From Planctomycetota bacterium (GTDB lineage: Bacteria > Planctomycetota > UBA8742 > UBA2392): a DNA stretch of 64,000 nucleotides. The stretch covers positions 1-64,000 of the forward strand of contig JADLFN010000017.1 in NCBI GenBank assembly GCA_020845475.1, written 5' to 3'. This document shows, one piece after another, positions 10,101 to 17,665 of this stretch. Both the position numbers and the translations under genes were made by a program. The notes under the pieces were generated by a model, which saw nothing but the letters and a program-made list of their open reading frames with translations, ran no database searches and had not been told where the DNA came from. Each line of letters begins with the position of its first letter. The first letter of the stretch is position 1.

Positions 10101-10153
10101 CCGTCGAAGGCGTCGAGTTCGTCTTCGACAGCGGCCTGGGTAAGCCTGAGTAA
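7136..10153 (+). CDS. Large secreted TPR-repeat protein
   Basis: This is a protein of 1005 residues. After about 20 polar residues comes a signal peptide (FTLVLLLACALAGALSAQ). Residues about 230-760 contain tandem helical hairpins of TPR type, for example LGDFVGALEAYNAGLVIEPN. The C-terminal 200 residues are beta-rich, include GVDKQ and LGVDPQG turns, and may form a PDZ-like or sugar-binding-like fold. In pilus/T2SS operons such a protein could act as a pilotin-like or scaffold factor. I cannot name it. It starts in a 4-base overlap with the previous gene, and the pseudopilin gene follows 11 bases downstream. Confidence 0.75.
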   Translation: MIGSRNSLGTNCVGTGPAAPIKSRFTLVLLLACALAGALSAQEAPNLEEKPRSNLVIRVEGATRDWEVMPVALMYRSGGKGTIANSQGLLKLDREKWPSTGAPKRYKLDDWRKLFQEFTGADERAKAANFEFQARNPRAPNLQGVVTEKTAGRTTVYVVPADKVKIIGYPQTWINIYEDYVNKVQGPERRVAVKMWEEAFRSTIENPEQVATGFSTEERNEFAQFYQRQFEFIRNENPQDPAIYQELADYHRTRGNLDAELSIYLDGIANGVPSPKLEEFALSVGRIFVTRLALYPEAIAYLDMASAYAEARYLKARCQIEMGQTVAARATLRDLLAALAQGGETALVTTLSAEDENGRANLMLARVEFDEVQFKPAEATIKLIPAASQSYQEGQVLLAAMLTQRGLRDDHQKVKEVLDPLKVVLDGKKLKPEDPNAIIPFDPLMSQALVLYAQTDAQFRQAIDPKAKPQTPNATILTLLNVAKATDPLSGEPYLAEGRLKQRLGDFVGALEAYNAGLVIEPNSVRLSYSVASLKNKAGALDEAKDLCSRCLRQDARFHPALVMLGEIAISELDRLRENLISRRAAGEAVDIEAELLPVLKEAAAFLVGALEVQPNLPAVKLTLASLYLQLAEIAPATINSRADADKLRRAYLSKARDLALELMGSVRKLAERTTLTEDATLEEIAATPTPACFNVYAFACYSLGDFAPARQALEEHLRIVRGPDARKYFATAKVLNEYRGSEKAPSPAVTYAERWLAAIRANERQFVERDNFEGQYDPGFYGQWNIVNAPKADLGFMKSQNAGIKKGDLVLGVDKQRESDVVSRLSAPKDYATLTRFAARLRKRGDIGMFRGIALTRLSTNTGKGGAAPTTTVMLGVDPQGQVFWQVRKFKLDDQAKQEEVIAGDLIDIRTYNGPIGAESPLNLALLRRMSKDRSSIVYVAVVNGYEIELPLPESASDARSPNLDDKTLKIGCDFFMFGVQETGGEMAVEGVEFVFDSGLGKPE

Positions 10154-10156
10154 GGC

Positions 10157-10221
10157 AATTCAAAATGCAAAATTCAAAATTCAAAATTGGCTCGGGCGCG
10201 CGCGGCGGCAATTTTGAATTT
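10157..10221. repeat. Heptamer array with complementary arm, inside pseudopilin leader
   Basis: Four units (TTCAAAA, TGCAAAA, TTCAAAA, TTCAAAA) cover 10159-10186. AAATTCAAAATTG (10177-10189) is perfectly complementary to CAATTTTGAATTT (10209-10221) across a 19-base GC-rich loop. The start codon at 10165 lies in the array, so the array and hairpin encode most of the prepilin leader. Confidence 0.9.
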
Positions 10222-10896
10222 GCGCGGCGCGGCTTTACGCTTGTTGAGCTGCTGATTGTGGTCGGCATCATTGTGGTGCTGGCGGCGGTGCTGGTGGTCA
10301 GCTTCAGCGGCGTGTTCTCCAAGCGCGACGACGCCGTGGCCAAAACCACGATCGAAACGCTTTCGGCCAACCTGCAGAGCTACCAGACCAAGTGGCATTC
10401 CTATCCCGTGAGCACGCTCGCGGCGCTGACGGCGCAAACGCGCCTGTCCATGCCCGTGACGGATCCCAACGACACGAACATGGGCATCGAAACGCTGGTC
10501 ATCGCCCTGCGCTCGAAGAAGAACGGCGGGCCTTACCTTGATGCCACGCTGTTCGGCAGCGACGACTTCCGCAAGAACCACGACGGCGACGAACTGACCG
10601 ACAACGCCTTTGAAGTGGAAGGTGCACTGGGCCTGTTTGAAATCGTCGATCCCTGGGGCACGCCCTACGTGTACATCAACATGAACGACGTGCGCAACGG
10701 CAGCGTGAAAGAGAAAATCCAGTTCGAGGACGGCAGCAGCGAAGAACTCAAACTCGACGAGCTGCAAGAGAAGTTGAAACACCCCACCACCGGCCAATAC
10801 CCGCAGGGCTACGTCATCTGGAGTTTCGGCCCGGACAAGAAAAACGACTACGGCCGCGGTGACGACATCACCAGCTGGCCCAAATACAGCGACTAG
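10165..10896 (+). CDS. GspG-like major pseudopilin
   Basis: This prepilin has a type III signal. The leader ends ARRG, followed by FTLVELLIVVGIIVVLAAVL, with Glu at mature position 5. The mature part has the GspG-type C-terminus: DPWGTPYVYI, then an SFGPDKKN..GRGDDI calcium-loop-like motif. The leader is about 23 residues and is largely encoded by the heptamer repeat. No other in-frame start exists between the upstream stop and the cleavage site, so this start is required unless a non-canonical codon is used. It is the last gene of the FHA-PilM-PilO-TPR operon. Confidence 0.85.
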   Translation: MQNSKFKIGSGARGGNFEFARRGFTLVELLIVVGIIVVLAAVLVVSFSGVFSKRDDAVAKTTIETLSANLQSYQTKWHSYPVSTLAALTAQTRLSMPVTDPNDTNMGIETLVIALRSKKNGGPYLDATLFGSDDFRKNHDGDELTDNAFEVEGALGLFEIVDPWGTPYVYINMNDVRNGSVKEKIQFEDGSSEELKLDELQEKLKHPTTGQYPQGYVIWSFGPDKKNDYGRGDDITSWPKYSD

Positions 10897-11001
10897 TCTT
10901 CACAGGCCGCCCTGCGGTCCGCAAGGCGGCGAGGAAGTTGCACGACCGCAGCACCGTGACAACTCGGGGCGCGGGCGGTACGATGCACTTTGAGGTGGTG
11001 G

Positions 11002-11229
11002 ATGCCTTTTGACCGGATCACAGTCGACCCAGCCAGGATGAACGGGCAGCCGTGCGTGCGCGGCATGCGCTTGACGGTCAAGCGTGTGTTGGCATTGCTG
11101 GCCCTGTATCCCGACCGAGCAGAGCTCAAGCGCGAGTACCCCGAACTTGAAGATGCCGACATACAGCAGGTTCTGGAATTCGCAGCCGCGAACATCGCTG
11201 ACGAAACGCTGCCATTGAGCGCCGCCTGA
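11002..11229 (+). CDS. DUF433 family antitoxin
   Basis: This small protein of 75 residues reads MPFDRITVDPARMNGQPCVR, the hallmark opening of DUF433, a helix-turn-helix-like antitoxin family. The rest matches the family pattern of a short helical domain. The ORF track uses a TTG at 10990; the ATG at 11002, preceded by GAGGTGG, fits family length better. The DUF5615 gene follows after 59 bases, forming a VapBC-like toxin-antitoxin pair. Confidence 0.85.
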   Translation: MPFDRITVDPARMNGQPCVRGMRLTVKRVLALLALYPDRAELKREYPELEDADIQQVLEFAAANIADETLPLSAA

Positions 11230-11288
11230 CACTGCACGCATTTTCCTTCAACCCTTGCCCCGGAGCCCGGAAGCCATACCTTCACGGC

Positions 11289-11672
11289 ATGAAGCTCTTG
11301 CTTGACCAAGGTTTGCCTTCTGCTGCCTGCGCCATTCTCAATGGCAACGGCCACGATTGTGCGCATGTGAATCAGGCAGGCCTGCAACACTCGGAAGACG
11401 CGGCCATTCTCGCATTCGCCCGTGCGGAGGGGCGTGCGGTAGTCACGCTTGACGCCGACTTCCATGCGCTGCTGGCACTTTCGGGTGAAGCTCAACCTTC
11501 GGTGGTTCGAATACGCGTCGAGGGTCTGAAGGCACCTGCGTTGGCCGCAACGCTTGAAGTCGTCCTCACCCAGTGCGGCAAGGAAATCGAGGCGGGTGCG
11601 GCGGTTTCAGTTCTGTCTCACGAAATCCGAATACACAAGTTGCCCATCGGGAAAGTGACCCAGACGCCATAG
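11289..11672 (+). CDS. DUF5615 PIN-like toxin
   Basis: This protein of 127 residues begins MKLLLDQGLPSAACAIL and has the HDCAHV, ED.AIL.FA and VVTLDADFHAL motifs of the DUF5615/Mut7-C PIN-like nuclease family. Conserved acidic residues (LDQ, EDA, DADF) would bind the metal. Family members paired with DUF433 act as predicted ribonuclease toxins. Partner and order (antitoxin first) are as expected. Confidence 0.85.
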   Translation: MKLLLDQGLPSAACAILNGNGHDCAHVNQAGLQHSEDAAILAFARAEGRAVVTLDADFHALLALSGEAQPSVVRIRVEGLKAPALAATLEVVLTQCGKEIEAGAAVSVLSHEIRIHKLPIGKVTQTP

Positions 11673-11785
11673 GTTGCCGCTTCCTGGGCGTGTAGCGGCC
11701 ACGGCAAAGGCGTGCCTGCGGGCCGAGTATCACTGTTTAAATTGTCGCGCTCCGCACTCTGTGTGGTTTCGGGTCTTCGCAGCGT

Positions 11786-12784
11786 TCAGGGGCCGGTTGT
11801 CCCAGCGACCGGCGGCACCAGTTGTTCGACCAACTGCTTGATGGCCGCTTTCTCTCTTGCGGGCGCAAACAACGGGGCCTTGGCCTTCACCTGCTTTTCG
11901 AGCCTGGCGTAGAACTTGGCGTCCGTTTCGCAGCGCGCCATCAACTTGGCCAGGCCCGCGTCGTCGCTTGGCGCAAAGAATCCTGCGTAGTCCTCGCCCA
12001 ACAGCCCGATGTTGCCGCTTACTTTCGTCGCCAGCACCGGCACGCCCAGCGCGCACGCCTCCGAGATCACGTTGGGCCCGCCCTCCTGGAACGACGACAC
12101 CACTAGCACCCTTGATTTCGCCAGCAGCGCCATGGCGCGGCTGTGCGTCAGCTCACCCAGGTATTCAAAGCGCTCGTTGAACGCGGCCTCTTCCAGCGCG
12201 GCTTTCTCCAGCTTGGGTTCAATCACGGCGCCCGCCAACTTTACGCGCACGCGCGAAGATTCCGGCAGGCGCCGCGCCGCGACAGCCGCGCGCAGCGGGT
12301 CTTTGACCGCGCGCAGGTGCGCAAGTACGCAGACGTCAAAGGTCTTGCCGGGCTTGCCTGCCGCGCGTTTTGCGGGCTCCACCGACTGATAAATCGCGCG
12401 CGCCTTGGCGCGGAAGTGCTCGGGCAAATCGGCGATCGTGCGCTCCTGCAGCGCCACGATTGCGTTGGCCAGTTCCAGCGCGCCCAAAATGGGCGCGCCC
12501 GCAGGCGCCGATACATAAAGGTCGGTGCCCGTGACCATGACGGCAATGGGCCGGCCCAGCAGCGCAGCGCGGAAGGCCGCTATCGCGTCGCCGCTTTTCA
12601 CGGCGTGAAGTGCAATCAGCAGGTCGTAGCCCTTGCCGTCGTAGTCCGTCGCAATCGTCACGCGATGGCCCAGCTCGCGCAGGAACTTCGCCCAGCGCAT
12701 GGCCGTCACGCGGTTGCCCACAGTCGAACCCGCCGGCGCTGGCGTGATAACAAGGATGTGCAGCGAGTTGGGGGATTGGGCCAT
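11786..12784 (-). CDS. senB: SenB, selenosugar synthase (TIGR04348 glycosyltransferase)
   Basis: This GT4-fold protein begins HILVITPAPAGSTVGNRVTA with RWAKFLRELGHRV close behind, the distinctive opening of the SenB family. SenB couples selenophosphate to a UDP-sugar to give a selenosugar in selenoneine synthesis. A C-terminal EGGPNVISE (E-x7-E) nucleotide-sugar site is present. The ORF begins at 12832, but the ATG at 12784 avoids a 35-base overlap with senA and gives about 332 residues; the choice is not certain. senA lies directly upstream. No senC/selD-like selenophosphate synthase is in the window. Confidence 0.85.
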   Translation of the reverse strand: MAQSPNSLHILVITPAPAGSTVGNRVTAMRWAKFLRELGHRVTIATDYDGKGYDLLIALHAVKSGDAIAAFRAALLGRPIAVMVTGTDLYVSAPAGAPILGALELANAIVALQERTIADLPEHFRAKARAIYQSVEPAKRAAGKPGKTFDVCVLAHLRAVKDPLRAAVAARRLPESSRVRVKLAGAVIEPKLEKAALEEAAFNERFEYLGELTHSRAMALLAKSRVLVVSSFQEGGPNVISEACALGVPVLATKVSGNIGLLGEDYAGFFAPSDDAGLAKLMARCETDAKFYARLEKQVKAKAPLFAPAREKAAIKQLVEQLVPPVAGTTGP

Positions 12785-12797
12785 GGCGGGGGTTATA

Positions 12798-14111
12798 TCA
12801 AAGCGCGCAGGTGCGGAAGCCGGCCCAGACATCGCGGCGCTCGGGGCCGTAGTAGTTGCGCCAGGTGTTGCGGATCAGTCTTGAGCGCGTGACCCAGCAG
12901 CCGCCGCGCAGCACCTTCGTGATGCCGAACAAAGGCTTCGAGTATTCCTTATAGGGGCCGGGCTCAAAGCCGGGATATGGGCCAAACGTGTCCTGACACC
13001 ATTCCCAGGTGTTGCCGATCATTTGCCTCACGCCAAACGCTGAATCCCCTTCTGGCAGCGCGGCTACATCAATGCAGCCCATATGCCGCCAATCCTGGTT
13101 ACTGCGCTCGGGCGTGGGCGGTTCATCGCCCCATGGGAACTGGCGTTTCTTGTGTGCAAGCTGGCCGCCCTTGCCGGGCTCGCCCGATGCCGCGACTTCC
13201 CATTCAAGTTCCGTGGGCAGGCGGCGTCCGGCCCACTTGCACCAGGCCTGGGCCTCGTACCAGTTCACGTGGATGACCGGCTGGTGCGGCTCAAGCCCGA
13301 CCCACCGGTCAAAGTCGCGGCGTTGCCATTTGCCCGATTGCTTGCGCCAATAGAGCGGATGCGCGGCTTGCGCTTGCTCGCGCCAGGCCCAGCCTTCGTC
13401 GTCCCAGTACTCGCGTTTTGCGTATCCGCCGGCATCGACGAACTGCGCGAACTGTTTCTGCGTGACGGGGGCACGCGCCATGGCAAAGGGTTTAACATCG
13501 CGCTCGTGGGCCCATTGTTCGTTGTCGAACGCGAATTGCACGGGCGCAGCATGCTGCGCCCCTGCGTTTGGGACTCCCAGCATGAACTTGCCGCCGGGAA
13601 TCTTCACGTCGCCCGGCAACGCGCCCGCGCGCGGCTTCTCGGCCCTCGGCACGCCCAGCGTGGGTGCTGCAAAACCCATGGTCTGGCGCGTGTAGGTGAA
13701 GGCCTCGTCGTGCATGTCTTCGTGGAACACGGCCAGCAGGTTGCGATACCAGTCCTCGCGCGGCAATTCGCGCGCTAGCCGCGCCAGTGTGCGATCGCGC
13801 GTGGCGTACAGGTACTCCAGCAGGCGCTCACGCGGCGGAATGGGCAGGTCCCAGCGCACGTCATGGTCAATGCTGATGGAATCAAAGAGCGCGTCAGCGT
13901 TGTCAAAGAAGGGCTTTGCGTTATCGAGCGCGCGCAGCACGAAAAGCTCGTAAAAATAGGCCACATGGCCGATTTCCCAGTCCAGCGGGTTGACGATGGA
14001 CATGCGCTCGACCTTGAGCTGGCGGTCGCTCAGGTCGGCGATCAGCTCCAGGGAACGCGCCCGGGCGTCACGGATCCACTGGCTGAGGGTGGCGGTGTCA
14101 ACCATGGTCAT
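12798..14111 (-). CDS. senA: SenA, selenoneine synthase (EgtB-like iron enzyme)
   Basis: About 437 residues form an N-terminal DinB-like domain followed by a formylglycine-generating-enzyme-like (SUMF1) domain, as in EgtB. The iron-binding motif HEDMHDE is visible with a further His in WEIGHVAYFYE. The C-terminal domain shows LPTELEWEVAA, GNTWEWCQD and VLRGGCWVTRS. Pairing with SenB points to selenoneine synthase rather than ergothioneine EgtB: it joins the selenosugar to trimethylhistidine. The ORF track begins at 14189; the ATG at 14111 (or 14105) matches the family N-terminus. It is divergent from the sigma factor gene. Confidence 0.85.
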   Translation of the reverse strand: MTMVDTATLSQWIRDARARSLELIADLSDRQLKVERMSIVNPLDWEIGHVAYFYELFVLRALDNAKPFFDNADALFDSISIDHDVRWDLPIPPRERLLEYLYATRDRTLARLARELPREDWYRNLLAVFHEDMHDEAFTYTRQTMGFAAPTLGVPRAEKPRAGALPGDVKIPGGKFMLGVPNAGAQHAAPVQFAFDNEQWAHERDVKPFAMARAPVTQKQFAQFVDAGGYAKREYWDDEGWAWREQAQAAHPLYWRKQSGKWQRRDFDRWVGLEPHQPVIHVNWYEAQAWCKWAGRRLPTELEWEVAASGEPGKGGQLAHKKRQFPWGDEPPTPERSNQDWRHMGCIDVAALPEGDSAFGVRQMIGNTWEWCQDTFGPYPGFEPGPYKEYSKPLFGITKVLRGGCWVTRSRLIRNTWRNYYGPERRDVWAGFRTCAL

Positions 14112-14244
14112 ATCTTGCCCGGTGTGGGCTTTGGCTGGAAGCGGGCACTTCATGTTGCTTTGATAGCCGGCCAACCCGTATTTTTTCATGCTCCCGTGAG
14201 GAATTGGCCCGCGGGTGCGTTACTTTTCTGTGGTGACCGCCATA

Positions 14245-14778
14245 ATGGATGCCGCCCAAACCGAGTTGCTGGCCCGGTTCAAGCGCGGCGAAGCCGATGC
14301 GTTCGGTGCAATTTATGAGCGGTTCAAGGCCGGCCTGTATGGTTACGCCCTGAGCCTGTGCCAGGATGCCACCCAGGCCCAGGATCTGGTTCAAGAGGTG
14401 TGGCTGCGCTTCATTCAGCGGGTGGGCGATCTCGCCCCGGACGTAAAGCTGGGGCCTTACCTTTACACCGCGGTGCGCAACTCGGTGATCGATGCCGCGC
14501 GCCGGCGCAAGAGTGAGCAGGCGGCATTGCAGAACAAAGCCGCGCCGGAACTGGTGGAGCCCGCCGATCCGGTGGCGGGCGCAGAGGAGGCGGCAAGGGT
14601 AAACGCGGCTATCGCCGAGTTGCCGGATGACCAGCGTGAAACGCTTTTGCTCAAGCTTTACGGGCCTTTTACGTTCGAGGAAATGGCAGAGGTTGTTGGT
14701 GCGCCGGCAAAAACGGTGATGTCGCGATACAGGCTTGCATTGGAGAAGCTGAACAGAGCATTGGCGGAACGAGCCTAA
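14245..14778 (+). CDS. ECF-type RNA polymerase sigma factor
   Basis: This sigma-70 family protein of about 177 residues has region 2 (YALSLCQDATQAQDLVQEVW, then FIQRV) and region 4 (LPDDQRETLLLKLYG..TFEEMAEVVG, then TVMSRYRLALEKL). Several GTG/ATG starts are possible; the ATG at 14245 (MDAAQTELLARF) gives the usual ECF length. The next gene begins 3 bases after the stop and has a short cytoplasmic N-terminus before a membrane helix. It could therefore act as a receptor or anti-sigma partner, but this is inferred from order only. Confidence 0.9.
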   Translation: MDAAQTELLARFKRGEADAFGAIYERFKAGLYGYALSLCQDATQAQDLVQEVWLRFIQRVGDLAPDVKLGPYLYTAVRNSVIDAARRRKSEQAALQNKAAPELVEPADPVAGAEEAARVNAAIAELPDDQRETLLLKLYGPFTFEEMAEVVGAPAKTVMSRYRLALEKLNRALAERA

Positions 14779-14781
14779 GGC

Positions 14782-17598
14782 ATGACGCAGGACGACACAT
14801 TTTTGAGTCGGTTGAAAGCGCCCGCGCCACCAAGCGCGGTCGATGAGACCGTTCTGGCGGCGGCGCAGGAAGCCGCGTCGAGGCTGAAGGCGGGCAACGT
14901 GGGCCGTCCCGAGGCTGTTGTCGGGGCGAAGAAGTCTTACGATGGCGTAACTAAAGGCAAAGCGGGCGCCGGTTCAGGCGCCGGGGAGTCTGCGATGGAC
15001 AGTATCGTGTTTCCGTGCCCGGCATGCGGCACCAAGTACAGCGTTCCCACTCAGCATGCGGGCAAGACTACGCCGTGCAAGAAGTGCGGCGCGAATATCA
15101 CGGTGCCCGCGCCGCAGGTGGCCAATCCCACCATCATCGGCGGCACGCGCACGATTCGCCGCTCCGATATTGAGGATGCCAGCACCTCCGAGCGCGCCGC
15201 GCCGGTGATGAAAAAGGCGACGGCGCCCGTGCCCAAACCGGGCATGAAGAAGGCCACGGCCAACTTCGGCGACGTTGACATGAAGGGCGGCGACTCGGTG
15301 CTGCGCAAAGAGGAAACGGTCGTGCAGACCCATCCTCCCGCGCGCGGCCCGGCTTCGCGCGTGCCTCCGCCGCCTGCGCGCGGCGGGCCGCGCCCGGTGC
15401 CCGGCGGACGCCCGGCCCCCATGCCCGGCCAGCCCGGCTTTGGCGCACCCAAGGCCAAGAACCCCATGCCGCTTTATCTCGGCATTGGCGGCGGCGTAGC
15501 GGTAGTCATCATCATCATCATCGTGATTGCCATGAATGCCGGCGGCAACACGCCGAGCAATAGCGTTGCGAAGGACGGCAACAAGGACAGCGGCAAGGAC
15601 GGCGGCCAGCCCCAGATCAGCGACGACGAGAAGATCCTCAAGCAGTTCGAGAACGACTCGCGCAACGAAATCGGCATGCAGACGGCAGCGGTCCGCGAGA
15701 ATTACAAGATCGCCAAGGAGAAAGCCGCGGCGGGCGGCGAGTTCGCTGACAAGTTCAAGGACTACAAGAACCAGTTCGCGCAGCTTCTTGGGCGGCGCTT
15801 GTCCGAATCCGGCGCGAACAAGAAAGACGTGCGCGACGTGGGCATCATGCTGCACGGAGACGGTTACACGGATATCGCCCGCCCGCTGCTGGAGCAGGCG
15901 CGCAAGATGATGGGCTCCGAAGACCGTTATCGCACCGTGACCGAGGAAGTCACCGGCGCCGACGGCCAGCCCACCACGCGCAAGAAGAGCGTGATCCGCG
16001 ACGACTACAAACAGATCTGCGATATCCTCGGCTATGCCCTGTACACCTGGCCGGAGGAAGAGTTCAACGACTACTACATCTGGGAGCTGGCTGAGTACAA
16101 CCCGTGGGAGCAAAAGCGCCAGCAATTGATGAGTGAAAACGGCGACGACCTGTTTTTCACCCAGGCGCAGATCAAGGAAATCAAGGTTTTGGAAGACGCC
16201 CTGACCAAGGCGGGCCAGGAACTGCGTGCCCAGGACAAGAAGGACGGCTTTGCCATTCAGGCGCGCCGCGCGTTCAACCGGTTCCGCAAGAACAACCAGG
16301 GCGGCAACTACGCCGATTTCTCACCGGCTGTGCTCGGCCGTGAGGGCGAAAAGTTTGACGACGTGTGGGATTACACCTACTGGAAACCGTTCATCGTTTA
16401 CGTCGAAAAGGCGCCCGGCCGCACAGCCACGGAGCTGCGCAAGGATTTCGCCACCAAGGCCAATTTGCTCTCGCGCCTGGCCGAGTGGTTCAAGAAGAAC
16501 CTGAAGGAGAAGTTTGACCTCAAGCGCGTGCTGCCGCTGGATGGCGACACGGTCATTCGCGACGGCCCGCTGGCCGGAAAGAAGTTCGCCACCGCGGGCG
16601 AACTGGCCGAAGCCGAGGGTTGGCCCCTTGAAGTCAACGTGCTCAAGGATGGCCAGACGTTCCAGTTGTTCCTTGAGGCGAAGATGGGCGGCGGCATTCC
16701 CGGTGCGCGCGCGTTTTACTCCAACACGCTCAAGCACGTCGTGACGTGGGATGACCCCCGCGCCGTCGAAAACGACGACCAGGCCTGGTTCAACGAAAGC
16801 GTGCTGATTCACGAGTGCTTCCACATGCTCTCGGATCATTACGCGGCCAAGCCGATTCCATGGGACTTCAAGAAAGAACGCGACGGTGAAGGCGTGCGCC
16901 GCAAGGTTTACTTCCCCAGGGAAGAACGCGCGCGCTATTACAACCTGCTCATCCAGGAAGGCCTGACGGATTCCATCGCCGGCTTCGCCAAGAAGAGCGA
17001 CGCTGAAGACACTGAGTATTACTTCATCGTCAACAACCGCGTGCGCATCAAGGACTGGCAGGGCATTTACAAGCAGTTCGACAACAACAACATATTCCGC
17101 ATCCGCGACCTTCTTGATTGCGTCCACTACGGCCACTTCACGCCCGTGGGCAACCGCGGCTTTGAACGCATCGGCATGCGCAAAAAGCACGGCGGCTACC
17201 TGCGCGACTACGGCGCCATTTACTATGCCGCGGCCTGCCAGGCTTCCGCGTTCTTCTACCATTACAAGGTAAACGGCACGCTCAAGTACCGCGACAAATG
17301 GCTCGACTACGTGAAGAAGAACTACACCGGCGCCATCGAGCTGACGAACTTCAGCCCCGAACCGGGCATCAAGATGTTCAAGGAGTGCTTCGGCATCAGC
17401 AAGGACGAAGATTTCGACAAAATGGAGGCCGAGCTGGTCAAGTGGACGCTCGAACTCCAGCCTGACGGCAGCGACGGCCTGATGGAAAAGGACGACGACG
17501 CCATCGGCGATGCGCCCGACGTACCCGCGCCCGGCAGCTACGCCCCGCGCTCCAACGAGCAATGGGCCACGCTTAGGGAAGAAGAAGCTCTGGCATAA
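14782..17598 (+). CDS. Membrane protein with zinc ribbon and extracytoplasmic HECFH (peptidase-like) domain
   Basis: The first ~75 residues could contact the sigma factor encoded just upstream. A zinc ribbon follows (CPACGTKY..CKKCGANI), then a Pro-rich stretch and a membrane helix at about 230-252 (IIIIIVIAMN). The remaining ~680 residues would lie outside the cytoplasm. They contain VLIHECFHMLSDHYAAK, a zinc-metallopeptidase-like H-E-x-x-H helix, followed by conserved Glu-rich and Tyr-rich segments. No peptidase family is recognised with confidence. The next gene encodes a paralogue of the extracytoplasmic part alone. It ends at a strong hairpin terminator. Confidence 0.7.
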   Translation: MTQDDTFLSRLKAPAPPSAVDETVLAAAQEAASRLKAGNVGRPEAVVGAKKSYDGVTKGKAGAGSGAGESAMDSIVFPCPACGTKYSVPTQHAGKTTPCKKCGANITVPAPQVANPTIIGGTRTIRRSDIEDASTSERAAPVMKKATAPVPKPGMKKATANFGDVDMKGGDSVLRKEETVVQTHPPARGPASRVPPPPARGGPRPVPGGRPAPMPGQPGFGAPKAKNPMPLYLGIGGGVAVVIIIIIVIAMNAGGNTPSNSVAKDGNKDSGKDGGQPQISDDEKILKQFENDSRNEIGMQTAAVRENYKIAKEKAAAGGEFADKFKDYKNQFAQLLGRRLSESGANKKDVRDVGIMLHGDGYTDIARPLLEQARKMMGSEDRYRTVTEEVTGADGQPTTRKKSVIRDDYKQICDILGYALYTWPEEEFNDYYIWELAEYNPWEQKRQQLMSENGDDLFFTQAQIKEIKVLEDALTKAGQELRAQDKKDGFAIQARRAFNRFRKNNQGGNYADFSPAVLGREGEKFDDVWDYTYWKPFIVYVEKAPGRTATELRKDFATKANLLSRLAEWFKKNLKEKFDLKRVLPLDGDTVIRDGPLAGKKFATAGELAEAEGWPLEVNVLKDGQTFQLFLEAKMGGGIPGARAFYSNTLKHVVTWDDPRAVENDDQAWFNESVLIHECFHMLSDHYAAKPIPWDFKKERDGEGVRRKVYFPREERARYYNLLIQEGLTDSIAGFAKKSDAEDTEYYFIVNNRVRIKDWQGIYKQFDNNNIFRIRDLLDCVHYGHFTPVGNRGFERIGMRKKHGGYLRDYGAIYYAAACQASAFFYHYKVNGTLKYRDKWLDYVKKNYTGAIELTNFSPEPGIKMFKECFGISKDEDFDKMEAELVKWTLELQPDGSDGLMEKDDDAIGDAPDVPAPGSYAPRSNEQWATLREEEALA

Positions 17599-17604
17599 CA
17601 ATCA

Positions 17605-17632
17605 GGCGGCGGCGAAAGCCGCCGCCTTGCTT
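17605..17632 (+). terminator. Hairpin terminator after the sigma-factor operon
   Basis: GGCGGCGGC (17605-17613), a GAAA loop and GCCGCCGCC (17618-17626) form a perfect 9-bp GC stem followed by TTGCTT. It lies 7 bases after the stop codon of the HECFH membrane protein. Confidence 0.75.
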
Positions 17633-17665
17633 ATCAAGAACCTTTCGGGCGACTTCTACGTTTCA

